Shown piece after piece: positions 18,379-27,003 of a stretch of DNA of 64,000 nucleotides (position 1 is its first letter; the number at the start of each line of letters is the position of its first letter). Below the pieces are notes generated by a model. It was not told the DNA's origin and did no database searches. It worked only from the letters and a program-made list of their open reading frames with translations. The position numbers were made by a program, and so were the translations under genes. Origin of the DNA: a bacterium (lineage in GTDB: Bacteria > Zhuqueibacterota > QNDG01 > JAFGCO01); the NCBI GenBank assembly GCA_016930535.1, contig JAFGGN010000043.1, positions 1 through 64,000 of the forward strand, written 5' to 3'.

Positions 18379-19155
18379 TTGAATATCTATGATGCACATT
18401 GTCATACGGCAGGTGAGGGAGATCCTGTTCTCATCGTCCATCCGTTTTTAAAAGACGCATTTATCGACAATGCGATCGTTCAGCAGCTGGCCCTTCAGTT
18501 CAGGGTCTATTCAATCACGGTTCCCGGTCTCGACGGAATCCATCCGGACCTGCCGCAATCGGTGAATGACCATGTTGCATTTCTGGAAGATCTGGTTAAA
18601 AACAAATTTCTCGATTCCTTTGTTTTGATCGGTATTTCCATTGGTGCGGTTCCGTGCATGAAATATGCAATTTCGCACCCCGACCATGTAAAAAAGATGA
18701 TCCTGATCAGCCCGGCCGGTTTAAGGCCCCTGCATCCCATCCTTTCATTCCCGGGTACGAAACCCGTTTTCAGAGCCTGTCTGAAAATTCAGTTTAAAAA
18801 TAAGAAGCGTTTTCACCGCTTTCTGCACCGGCTTTTGTACCGTTCGAATTTTAAGACCGGGAATTATCTGCATTCCGAAGCAATGAAGAAACAGTCAAAA
18901 TGGCCGGCTCAGGCCGCAAATGCCATATTCATTTTCGCAGGCAAAATGAAAGAGATGCTGAATCAGGCTCACCGTTTCCATAAACCGGTTCTGATCATCG
19001 GCGGCTCTCATGATAAGCTGGTTCCTCCGTCCGCAATATATTATCTCGAAGGCCATCTGCAAACCGTCACTTCCGAACTTATTGATCGGGCCGGTCATCT
19101 CAGTGTGCTTGATCAGCCGGACGATTATTTTGTAAAGATCGAACAATTTATCTAA
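18379..19155 (+). CDS. Alpha/beta-hydrolase fold protein
   Basis: A 258-residue hydrolase with the full triad visible: nucleophile Ser in GISIGA (near residue 81), an acidic residue in GGSHDKLVPP (near 212) and His in DRAGHLS (near 240). There is no signal peptide, so it is cytosolic. The start is a TTG at 18379; no ATG opens the frame before the conserved core. It lies between porGDAB and iorAB on the same strand, so it could be an acyl-CoA or other thioester hydrolase serving the oxidoreductases. The substrate cannot be deduced from sequence. Confidence 0.8.
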   Translation: MNIYDAHCHTAGEGDPVLIVHPFLKDAFIDNAIVQQLALQFRVYSITVPGLDGIHPDLPQSVNDHVAFLEDLVKNKFLDSFVLIGISIGAVPCMKYAISHPDHVKKMILISPAGLRPLHPILSFPGTKPVFRACLKIQFKNKKRFHRFLHRLLYRSNFKTGNYLHSEAMKKQSKWPAQAANAIFIFAGKMKEMLNQAHRFHKPVLIIGGSHDKLVPPSAIYYLEGHLQTVTSELIDRAGHLSVLDQPDDYFVKIEQFI

Positions 19156-19169
19156 CGGAACGTTTCGTC

Positions 19170-20966
19170 ATGAAACAGATTCTTTCCGGTAACGAATCCG
19201 TCGCCCGTGGATGTTATGAATACGGCGTGCATATTGCGACCGCATATCCAGGCACTCCGAGTACGGAAGTACTGGAGAATATCGCGAAATTCCCTGAAAT
19301 AAACAGTGAATGGTGTCCGAATGAAAAGGTGGCTTTCGAAGTGGCCATGGGAGCGGCTTTTGAAGGGGCACGGTCCATCGTGGTGATGAAACATGTCGGA
19401 TTGAATGTCGCCGCGGACCCGTTTGTTTCAGTCAGTCTTATCGGTGCGCCAGGTGGCCTTGTCGTTGTCAGTGCGGACGATCCGGGCATGCATTCTTCCC
19501 AGAATGAACAGGATAACCGGTTTTACGCCAAATTTGCGGGATACCCGTGCATTGAACCGTCTGACAGCCAGGAAGCCAAGGAATTTATCGGTCAGGCGTT
19601 CGATATCAGCATCCGTTTCGATGTACCGGTTCTCTATCGGATGACCACACGCGTGTGCCATTCCAAAGGCATTGTCAGTTGCGGTGAACGGAATGAATGC
19701 GGCATTGCAGGATTTTTTCCCAACCCGCAGAAATTCGTTGTCCTGCCCTCTCATGCGCGGTTGCGGCGCCAATGGGCCGATGACCGTTTGCAAAAACTCA
19801 TGGAATTTGTGGAAACCTCGGATCTGAACCGCATCGATGACGGGAATGGCGATATCGGTATCATTACACACGGTGTCACCTATCAGTATGTCAAGGAGAT
19901 CATCCCGGATTTCCCTGTGTTCAAATGCGGAATCACCTATCCGCTTCCTGTCGAAGCCATACGAAAATTTGCACATGACAAAAAACAACTGCTCATCATC
20001 GAAGAACTGGAACCCTTCATTGAATCGGAACTGAAAACCGCCGGAATCCGCTGTGAAGGGAAAAAATACTGGCCGCATTGCGGAGAGATGTCCCCGGACA
20101 CAGTCACAGCAGGTTTGATTCTGGCCGGGATCCGGAAGGCCGTAAAAACGGTTCCCGTTCCGGAACCGGTGATACCGCGTCCCCCTGTTTTCTGCCCCGG
20201 CTGTCCGCATCGGGGTGTCTATTATATCCTATCGAAACTCAAGGCCAGGGTGTGTACGGATATCGGCTGTTATACGCTGGGCGCACTTCCGCCGCTCAAT
20301 TCCGGCGACACATGTGTCGAAATGGGCGCATCCATCGGTGTGGCCGTGGGTATGGCCAAGGCCCGAAAAACCGGCAGGGGCATCGTCGCCACCATCGGTG
20401 ATTCCACTTTTTTACATTCCGGAATGACCGGTTTACTGAATGCCGTTAACGACAATGCCGGGATCACGGTCATTATCATGGATAACAGTATCACGGCCAT
20501 GACCGGCGGTCAGCTGCATCCCGGATCGGGCAGGCATTTGAACGGATCCGAGGCGCCAAAAATGCAATTCGCAGCATTATGCCAGGCCCTTGGCTGTGAC
20601 CGTATTAAAGTGATCGATCCCTATGAAATCAAACAGACGGAGTCGGTGCTGAAAGAAGCACTGAATTCAGATGAATTGTCCGTGATCATTACAAACAGAC
20701 CATGTGCACTTTATCCCCATGAAAACCGCCGGCTTGTCAGGCAGGCGCCGTTCCGCGTCAATGAAGATCAATGCATCGGCTGTCATGCATGTATGCGTGT
20801 TTCATGTCCCGCGGTCAGCGAATCGGATAACCGGACCGCCAAAGGCAAGACAAAATCGCACATCGATACCGTTTTATGTACAGGTTGTTCTGTGTGTGCC
20901 CAGGTCTGCCCGGTCAATGCCATTGAACGGATGTCTGAAAATAACGATTTCCGAAAGGATCCTTAA
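19170..20966 (+). CDS. iorA: Indolepyruvate:ferredoxin oxidoreductase, alpha subunit
   Basis: Oxidatively decarboxylates aryl pyruvates from aromatic amino acids to aryl-acetyl-CoA, reducing ferredoxin. The 598-residue protein has the IorA layout: an N-terminal pyrimidine-binding domain with GNESVARGCYEYGVHIATAY, a C-terminal thiamine-diphosphate domain with ATIGDSTFLHSGM near residue 408 and DNSITAMTGGQ near 438, then two ferredoxin clusters: CIGCHACMRVSCP near 533 and CTGCSVCAQVCP near 570. PVFCPGCPHRGV near 343 is typical. Length is normal. It is followed by iorB and then acid-forming kinase genes. Confidence 0.94.
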   Translation: MKQILSGNESVARGCYEYGVHIATAYPGTPSTEVLENIAKFPEINSEWCPNEKVAFEVAMGAAFEGARSIVVMKHVGLNVAADPFVSVSLIGAPGGLVVVSADDPGMHSSQNEQDNRFYAKFAGYPCIEPSDSQEAKEFIGQAFDISIRFDVPVLYRMTTRVCHSKGIVSCGERNECGIAGFFPNPQKFVVLPSHARLRRQWADDRLQKLMEFVETSDLNRIDDGNGDIGIITHGVTYQYVKEIIPDFPVFKCGITYPLPVEAIRKFAHDKKQLLIIEELEPFIESELKTAGIRCEGKKYWPHCGEMSPDTVTAGLILAGIRKAVKTVPVPEPVIPRPPVFCPGCPHRGVYYILSKLKARVCTDIGCYTLGALPPLNSGDTCVEMGASIGVAVGMAKARKTGRGIVATIGDSTFLHSGMTGLLNAVNDNAGITVIIMDNSITAMTGGQLHPGSGRHLNGSEAPKMQFAALCQALGCDRIKVIDPYEIKQTESVLKEALNSDELSVIITNRPCALYPHENRRLVRQAPFRVNEDQCIGCHACMRVSCPAVSESDNRTAKGKTKSHIDTVLCTGCSVCAQVCPVNAIERMSENNDFRKDP

Positions 20967-21013
20967 AAAAGTAAGAAAGGCCGGCATCAAAGATGGAAGG
21001 CCGGGCTTTGACG

Positions 21014-21598
21014 ATGCAGGAGCACATAACGAACATACTCATTGCAGGTGTCGGCGGTCAGGGTGTTTTGCTGGCCAGTGAACTGCTGTCCGATGCGGCT
21101 TTTTTATCCGGCTCAGATGTAAAGAAAAGCGAGGTTCATGGCATGGCCCAGCGCGGCGGGGTCGTTACCAGTCATGTACGTTTCGGAATCCGTGTTTATT
21201 CGCCCCTGATCCCTTCCGGTCAGGCTGACGTCCTGCTTGCTTTCGAAGAAGCCGAGGCCAAACGCTGGATGTATTTCGTCAAAACGGAAGGCCGTATTGT
21301 CATTAATCAAAAGAGACTCAAACCGCCGGTTGCATTTTTAAAAGGATTCGAATATCCGGCGGATCCTGTGAAAGATGTGAAAGAGAATCACGGTCATGTA
21401 CTCGTCGTTCCTGCAACCGAAATCGCAACAACGCTCGGCAACCCGCGTACTGCGAATATGGTTCTGCTCGGTGCACTATCCGGATATCTGGAGATTACGG
21501 ACAGTTTATGGGAAAATGCCATCCGGAACCGCGTGCCGGCGGAAACCGTGCCGGTTAATTTGGACGCCTTTCATGAAGGACGGAAACTGACATCATGA
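21014..21598 (+). CDS. iorB: Indolepyruvate:ferredoxin oxidoreductase, beta subunit
   Basis: The small partner of IorA, about 194 residues. NILIAGVGGQGVLLASELLS near the start, KKSEVHGMAQRGGVVTSHVR near residue 41 and the NMVLLGALSGY segment near 155 define the gamma-type domain shared with PorG. Two starts are possible, ATG 20993 and ATG 21014; the latter places the conserved core next to the N-terminus as in the family. The stop overlaps the start of the first butyrate kinase gene (ATGATG at 21595-21600), implying coupled translation. Confidence 0.92.
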   Translation: MQEHITNILIAGVGGQGVLLASELLSDAAFLSGSDVKKSEVHGMAQRGGVVTSHVRFGIRVYSPLIPSGQADVLLAFEEAEAKRWMYFVKTEGRIVINQKRLKPPVAFLKGFEYPADPVKDVKENHGHVLVVPATEIATTLGNPRTANMVLLGALSGYLEITDSLWENAIRNRVPAETVPVNLDAFHEGRKLTS

Positions 21599-22683
21599 TG
21601 CCCCGTGACAGCCGAAAGATACTCGTGATCAATCCCGGCTCAACCTCGACCAAAATCGCATTGTTTGAAAACGAATCCCTGATCTGGCAAGAATGTATCG
21701 AATATCAATCTGCAGTACTTGCACGATTCCGCAATTCACTTGAACAGCTTCCGTTAAGACAGAATGATATAGGGGATCTGTTAAAGAAAAAACAGGTGGA
21801 TATCTCTTCCATCGATGCAGTCGCAGGGAGAGGCGGACCGTTCAGGCCCCTCGAAAGCGGCACCTACCGGATCGACAAACGGGTTCTGAATGATGTAAAA
21901 CAGGGAAAGGTGCAGGCTGATCATATTTCAAATATCGGCGTTCTGCTTGCCGATCATTTTGCCAGGCAGGCCGATGCGCCTGCTTTTTTTGTGGATCCGG
22001 TCTGTGTGGATGAATTTGATGCAGAGGCCAGGTATTCGGGCCTGCCGGAACTCGAGCGACGGAGTCTGCTTCATGCACTCAATATCAAGGCCGTGGCCCG
22101 TCAGGCAGCTTCCGTCGTGAACAAAACCCTTGCGCAATTCAACGGCATCGTGGCCCATCTTGGCGGCGGCATATCGGTCTGCGCCATTCGGAACGGCCGG
22201 ATGGTCGATGTGAACAACGCGAACGAAGAAGGTCCATTTTCACCCGAACGGTCCGGATCGCTTCCCGTGAGCAGTCTGGTCCGTCTCTGTTTTTCAGGCC
22301 GGTACGGCGCGGATCAGATGAAGAAGAAAATAGTGGGACAGGGAGGGCTCACCGCGTATCTGGGAACGAACCGGCTGCCGGATATCTGGGAACGCATCGA
22401 CCGCGGAGACGATCAGGCCAGACAGGTTTTACGGGCCATGACCTATCAGATCGCGAAAGAAATCGGCGCCATGGCCGCTGTTCTTTTCGGTCATGCGGAT
22501 GCCGTCGTATTGACGGGCGGATTATGTCATGACGACCGCCTGATGTCCTGGATCGATGACAGAGTCGCCTTTATCGGCCCTGTGATTCGAATTCCCGGTG
22601 AACGTGAAATGGAGGCCCTTGCGTCCGGTGTACTGAGGGTGATCCGGAACGAAGAATCCTGTCTGGAATATCCGCATGAGTAA
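21595..22683 (+). CDS. buk: Butyrate kinase, copy 1
   Basis: Transfers phosphate from an acyl phosphate (butyryl-, isobutyryl- or similar) to ADP, yielding the free acid and ATP. The 362-residue ASKHA-fold protein shows INPGSTSTKIALFENE near residue 12, the AVAGRGGPFRPLESGTY block near 74, AHLGGGISVCAIRNGRMVDV near 184 and VLTGGLCHDDRL near 302, all diagnostic of butyrate rather than acetate kinase. It overlaps both iorB and the second kinase gene. A linked pair of kinases and a pair of transferases suggests different chain or branch specificities. Confidence 0.94.
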   Translation: MMPRDSRKILVINPGSTSTKIALFENESLIWQECIEYQSAVLARFRNSLEQLPLRQNDIGDLLKKKQVDISSIDAVAGRGGPFRPLESGTYRIDKRVLNDVKQGKVQADHISNIGVLLADHFARQADAPAFFVDPVCVDEFDAEARYSGLPELERRSLLHALNIKAVARQAASVVNKTLAQFNGIVAHLGGGISVCAIRNGRMVDVNNANEEGPFSPERSGSLPVSSLVRLCFSGRYGADQMKKKIVGQGGLTAYLGTNRLPDIWERIDRGDDQARQVLRAMTYQIAKEIGAMAAVLFGHADAVVLTGGLCHDDRLMSWIDDRVAFIGPVIRIPGEREMEALASGVLRVIRNEESCLEYPHE

Positions 22684-23761
22684 GCCCATTCACATATTTG
22701 TCATCAATCCCGGTTCGACTTCTACCAAACTGGCCTATTTCAAAAATCAGAATATGATTTCAGAGGAAACCATCCGTCATACGGATCGTGAACTCAAAGC
22801 CTGTCCCTCCGTGATGTCACAGAAAGAATTCCGATATAAAAAAATAACAAAATTCATACATGATCATGATATCCCGGTCACTGAATTGAATGCGGTCGTG
22901 GGAAGGGGAGGATTGATACGTCCTGTTGAAAGCGGAACCTATCTCGTGGACAAACAGATGATCGATGAACTGAACGATGCCCGTTTCGGTGAACATGCAT
23001 CCAACCTTGGAGCTGTCATGGCCGATATGCTTGCCGGAAATGTACCGTGTCCCGCCTATGTAGTGGATCCGGTGGTCGTGGATGAAATGATGCCGGAAGC
23101 GAGGCTGTCCGGTCATCCATTGATCCAAAGAAAGAGCATTTTTCATGCATTGAATCATAAGGCTGCTGCCAGACAGGCTGCGCGCAGGCTGAAGAAAAAG
23201 GATCAGGACTGCCGGTTCGTGGTCGCACATCTGGGAGGCGGGATTTCCGTGGCCGCACATGTACATGGACGGGTCATCGATGTCAATAATGCCCTGGACG
23301 GAGACGGTCCGTTCTCACCTGAAAGATCAGGCGGTCTTCCTTGCGGCGATCTGGCCAGGCTCTGTTTTTCGGGTAAATATCCGGCAGCCGATATCCGCCG
23401 CATGATTGTCGGACAAGGCGGCTTGAAGGCCTATCTGGGAACCCATGACCTGGAAATGATCGAAAACAATATCCGAAACAAGGATGCCGTGTCAATTCGG
23501 ACCTATAATGCCATGATTTATCAAATTTCAAAGGAGATAGGCGCCATGTCGGCCAGTCTTAGGGGTCATATGGACGCCATTGTTCTTACCGGCGGAATGA
23601 CCCATTCCAGCCGACTGATCCGTTCGCTAAAAAAGCAGATTGCCTGGATTGCACCCGTGATCGTGATACCGGGTGAATGCGAAATGGAAGCGCTGGCAAT
23701 GGGCGCGTATCGCGTCCTGTGCGGAGAAGAAAAGGTGAAAGGTTACGAAAGGATCGAATAA
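22676..23761 (+). CDS. buk: Butyrate kinase, copy 2
   Basis: A 361-residue paralogue of the preceding gene with the same motifs (INPGSTSTKLAYFKNQ near residue 10, GRGGLIRPVESGTYLVDKQM near 76, AHLGGGISVAAHVHGRVIDV near 184). The sequences are clearly diverged rather than a recent duplication, so the two enzymes probably prefer different acyl phosphates. It overlaps copy 1 by eight bases and is followed four bases later by a phosphate butyryltransferase gene, making a kinase-transferase couple. Confidence 0.94.
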   Translation: MSKPIHIFVINPGSTSTKLAYFKNQNMISEETIRHTDRELKACPSVMSQKEFRYKKITKFIHDHDIPVTELNAVVGRGGLIRPVESGTYLVDKQMIDELNDARFGEHASNLGAVMADMLAGNVPCPAYVVDPVVVDEMMPEARLSGHPLIQRKSIFHALNHKAAARQAARRLKKKDQDCRFVVAHLGGGISVAAHVHGRVIDVNNALDGDGPFSPERSGGLPCGDLARLCFSGKYPAADIRRMIVGQGGLKAYLGTHDLEMIENNIRNKDAVSIRTYNAMIYQISKEIGAMSASLRGHMDAIVLTGGMTHSSRLIRSLKKQIAWIAPVIVIPGECEMEALAMGAYRVLCGEEKVKGYERIE

Positions 23762-23765
23762 TCAT

Positions 23766-24692
23766 ATGGAACCCATTCGGCATTTGGAAGCGCTTGAAAA
23801 AGCGGTAAAAGGTGGTCCGCAAATGACCATGGCGGTTGCTTCAGGTGAGGATCCGGCCACCATTCATGCCATATCACGTGCTGCCCTCGAAGGTTTTGTC
23901 CAGGTGATTCTGGTCGGATCCACCGATAAAATTCGGACCTTACTTGAACACCAGGCCAGTCAATTGACGGACAAGATCGAAATTTGTCATGCGGACAATG
24001 AAGCGGAGTCTGCAAAGCTGGCCGTACAGCTTGTTCATGACGGCCGGGCCCATTTCCTCATGAAGGGCCTCGTGGGGACTTCTGTTTTCATGAAGGCGAT
24101 TCTGGATAAACAGATGGGCCTGGTGCCCCCTGATGGATTGCTGAGCCATATATCCGTGATGGAGGTGCCTTCCTATCCGAAGCTGATCCTCTTTTCGGAT
24201 GCAGCCATTCTGCTGAACCCGACGATGGACGAAAAAGTCAAGATATTAAAATACGGAATACAACTGGCCTATTCACTGGGTATTGAAATGCCGAAAGTGG
24301 CACTGGTGTCCGCGGTGGAAAAGATCAGCTTTAAATTGCAGTCATCCATCGATGCGGCCGTGATCAAGGCCATGGCCGAGAGGAAGCAGATTGAAGGGGC
24401 CATTGTAGACGGGCCCCTGGCTCTGGATGTCGCCCTTTCTTCAGAGCACTGCCGTATCAAGGGACTCGACAGCCCGATCAATGGCGAGGCAGACATATTG
24501 ATTTTTCCGAACATTGAAACCGCCAATACCTTCTATAAAAGTCTGACACTGCTCGCCAAGGGGAAAAGCGCTTCTGTTATGGTAGGGGGAAAGGTGCCGG
24601 CGGTCATCACCTCCAGGGCCGATGAAGACGATTCCAAGTTTTATTCGATCGTTCTCGCAGCGCGTATGGCTGCCCATATCGGAGAAAAATAG
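23766..24692 (+). CDS. ptb: Phosphate butyryltransferase, copy 1
   Basis: Converts an acyl-CoA and phosphate to the acyl phosphate used by butyrate kinase. The 308-residue protein has the phosphotransacetylase-family fold: MTMAVASGEDPATIHAISRA near the start, HFLMKGLVGTSVFMKAILDK near residue 97, LLSHISVMEVPSYPKLILFS near 124, and VDGPLALDVALS near 218. Length is typical. It follows the two buk genes closely; with them it completes a route from POR/IOR acyl-CoA to acid plus ATP. Confidence 0.92.
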   Translation: MEPIRHLEALEKAVKGGPQMTMAVASGEDPATIHAISRAALEGFVQVILVGSTDKIRTLLEHQASQLTDKIEICHADNEAESAKLAVQLVHDGRAHFLMKGLVGTSVFMKAILDKQMGLVPPDGLLSHISVMEVPSYPKLILFSDAAILLNPTMDEKVKILKYGIQLAYSLGIEMPKVALVSAVEKISFKLQSSIDAAVIKAMAERKQIEGAIVDGPLALDVALSSEHCRIKGLDSPINGEADILIFPNIETANTFYKSLTLLAKGKSASVMVGGKVPAVITSRADEDDSKFYSIVLAARMAAHIGEK

Positions 24693-24743
24693 CATTCGTG
24701 AGTTTGGTATAAAACAGGTAATGATCAGGCTGGATTACTGAAA

Positions 24744-25385
24744 ATGTTTGATTTCTCATTGTGCGTCATTCTTGATCAGGACTGGATCGGCGGGAAAATT
24801 GATCAATCGCTGATAGCGGATATCGTACAAGGCGGTGCCACCTGGCTTCAGTATCGCAATAAAAACGGATCGGATGCCGAATTTGTCCGGAATGCGGAAA
24901 TCATCGTTGAGATCGCACACAGGCTTCATGTGCCAGTGCTCATCAATGACCGAACGGATATCGCCCTGGCCTCCGGAGCCGACGGTGTTCATGTGGGCCA
25001 GCAGGATCTGCCGGTCCGTTTCGTCCGTACATTGATGGGACCTGACAAACTGATCGGTCTGTCTGTCAGCCGACTTGAAGAATTAAAGGAAATCGATCAG
25101 GTCAATTATATCGGCATCGGCGCATTATTTGAGACACGATCCAAACCGGATGCCGAATTGAGCGGACTGGAACTCGTTCAGCAGGTCCGTTCCAGAACGG
25201 AGCTGCCTCTTGTGGGTATCGGCGGTATCACGTCTGCCAATGCTGCGAATGTTATCGACGCGGGCGCGGATGGCGTCGCAGTCATCTCATCGGTGCTCGG
25301 CGCAGAAAATCGTAAGTATGCCGCGAAAGAGGTCCTTGAAGCGGTGAAACTGTCAAAAAGGCGGAATACGCATGAAAGGCTATGA
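24744..25385 (+). CDS. thiE: Thiamine-phosphate synthase
   Basis: Joins the pyrimidine and thiazole halves of thiamine. The 213-residue TIM-barrel protein has ATWLQYRNKNG near residue 32, VPVLINDRTDIALASGADGV near 66 followed by HVGQQDLP, IGIGALFETRSKPDA near 124 and GIGGITSANAANVIDAGADG near 154 followed by VAVIS: the ThiE/TenI pattern. A TenI-like role is possible, but the DR and diphosphate-binding segments favour ThiE. It is placed between the two ptb genes and overlaps the next by 14 bases, fitting a supply of thiamine for the POR and IOR enzymes. Confidence 0.88.
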   Translation: MFDFSLCVILDQDWIGGKIDQSLIADIVQGGATWLQYRNKNGSDAEFVRNAEIIVEIAHRLHVPVLINDRTDIALASGADGVHVGQQDLPVRFVRTLMGPDKLIGLSVSRLEELKEIDQVNYIGIGALFETRSKPDAELSGLELVQQVRSRTELPLVGIGGITSANAANVIDAGADGVAVISSVLGAENRKYAAKEVLEAVKLSKRRNTHERL

Positions 25386-26268
25386 CGCAGTAATCGGCCG
25401 GGCTGTATCCCGGGGAAGAATTCCATTCGTGGTTGCCGGGGCGCACGGAGAGGCTATCCTGAAAGCGGCAATTCAGTCCAGGGAAGAGGGTATTATGGAA
25501 CCGATCCTCATCGGGGATATACGGGCCATTCATCAGATTTCCGAAAATCATCATTTGAATCTTGAATCCATTCAGATTATCGATGAAACGGACGATCATG
25601 CAATCGCGAATCAGGCGGCGGCCCTGCTGAGAAACGGAGAAGCAAACGCATTGATGAAGGGAAATATTCCGACCCCGGTTTTATTGAAGGCCGTTCTGGA
25701 TGGGCAGTATCAATTGAAAACGGGCCGTTTTCTGAGCCATATTGCATTGATGGAGATACCGGCTTACCATAAAATGCTCATAATCACGGACGGCGGCGTG
25801 ATCATCCGGCCCGATCTTGTGCAGAAAACGGATATCTTAAGGAACGCGATAGACGTCATACAGCGGCTCGGTACGGAACCGGTGAAAATTGCGATACTGT
25901 CTGCGACAGAGAAAGTCAATCCGGATATTCCCGAAACAATCGATGCGGAACAGCTGGTCCGGATGGGAGAAAACGGTGAATTCGGACCGGCGATTGTGGA
26001 GGGCCCCATGGCCATGGACATGGCCTTTTCTGAACAGGCCGCACGGATCAAACATACGAAAAGCCGGGTTGCGGGGGATCCGGATATCCTCCTGGTACCG
26101 GATGTTTCATGCGGAAATATTCTGGCAAAAGGACTCGTCCATCTGGCCCGTGCAAAAATCAGCGGTGTTGTTGTCGGGGCAAAAGTGCCAATCGCCCTTA
26201 TTTCACGTGCGGAAAAACAGGAATCATGGCGTCTATCCGTTGCATTAACCAATGTCCTTGCCCGGTAA
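25372..26268 (+). CDS. ptb: Phosphate butyryltransferase, copy 2
   Basis: A 298-residue second member of the phosphate butyryl/acetyltransferase family, with PFVVAGAHGEAILKAAIQSR near residue 18, ALMKGNIPTPVLLKAVLDGQ near 85, FLSHIALMEIPAYHKMLIIT near 112 and VEGPMAMDMAFSEQAA near 205. It shares the family motifs of copy 1 but is diverged throughout, so the two likely differ in acyl-CoA preference. It begins inside thiE, showing the whole buk-buk-ptb-thiE-ptb set is one transcript. Confidence 0.91.
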   Translation: MKGYDAVIGRAVSRGRIPFVVAGAHGEAILKAAIQSREEGIMEPILIGDIRAIHQISENHHLNLESIQIIDETDDHAIANQAAALLRNGEANALMKGNIPTPVLLKAVLDGQYQLKTGRFLSHIALMEIPAYHKMLIITDGGVIIRPDLVQKTDILRNAIDVIQRLGTEPVKIAILSATEKVNPDIPETIDAEQLVRMGENGEFGPAIVEGPMAMDMAFSEQAARIKHTKSRVAGDPDILLVPDVSCGNILAKGLVHLARAKISGVVVGAKVPIALISRAEKQESWRLSVALTNVLAR

Positions 26269-26320
26269 TATCAGTTACAGCGAACAGTCGTCCCGGGTAA
26301 AATAACACGGAGATCCGTAA

Positions 26321-26839
26321 ATGAATATTGAGGATGCAGTCCGGAAACGGCAGTCTGTAAGAAAATATTCAGAAAAAGATGTTGAAGAGGATAAGCTGAA
26401 TCTCGTACTCGAAGCCGCAAGGCTTTCACCTTCTGCCAAAAATCGTCAGGCAAGAAAATTCGTCTTGGTACGGGATGTACAGATGAGGCGTAAACTTGCT
26501 GTCGCTGCAAAAAACCAGATGTTTGTAGCAGACGCACCGGTTGTTATCGCCTGCTGCGGGACAGATCCCGGCTATGTGATGACCTGCGGGCAAAGCGCCG
26601 ATGCCATCGATGTGGCCATTGCAGTCGATCATATGACGCTGACTGCGGTTTCATTGGGCCTCGGCACATGCTGGATCGGTGCTTTTTATCAGGATGAGGT
26701 CAAAAAACTGCTGAATATTCCTGAAAATGTCCAGGTTGTCGAACTTCTTACGCTGGGTTATCCTGCAGAAAGCGAATTTAAGACCCATCGTAAGAGTCTG
26801 AACGATATCGTATATTTTGAATCATGGCGTACCGACTAA
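26321..26839 (+). CDS. Nitroreductase-family flavoprotein
   Basis: A 172-residue FMN-dependent oxidoreductase. AVRKRQSVRKYSEKDVEEDK at the N-terminus with ARLSPSAKNRQARKFVLV near residue 34 is the FMN phosphate-binding signature; GLGTCWIGAFYQDEVKKLLN near 112 and LLTLGYPAE near 142 complete the fold. Members reduce nitro groups, quinones or enones, and the natural substrate here is unknown. It is the last gene of the fermentation run, 52 bases after ptb copy 2, and could act as an electron sink. Confidence 0.88.
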   Translation: MNIEDAVRKRQSVRKYSEKDVEEDKLNLVLEAARLSPSAKNRQARKFVLVRDVQMRRKLAVAAKNQMFVADAPVVIACCGTDPGYVMTCGQSADAIDVAIAVDHMTLTAVSLGLGTCWIGAFYQDEVKKLLNIPENVQVVELLTLGYPAESEFKTHRKSLNDIVYFESWRTD

Positions 26840-27003
26840 ACCGGTTTACTTTATTCGTCGTATTGATAGAACTTCCCTGAGATTCGGCTCCCCCCCGGTT
26901 TTTATATCCGGTAATTTGTATTTACAATTGCAACCATCTGTTTCCTTGAATCGTATTAATGAAAGGAAACGGATCAAACCATGACAAGATAAAAACGGAC
27001 AGA

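Noticed and set aside
21595..23761. Tandem butyrate kinases as a recent duplication or assembly artefact
   Set aside because: The two copies differ along their whole length at both DNA and protein level, so the duplication is old and real.
26836..26905. ACCGGT palindrome and CCGG pair after the nitroreductase gene as a terminator
   Set aside because: The palindrome leaves no usable loop and the CCGG stem has only four pairs.
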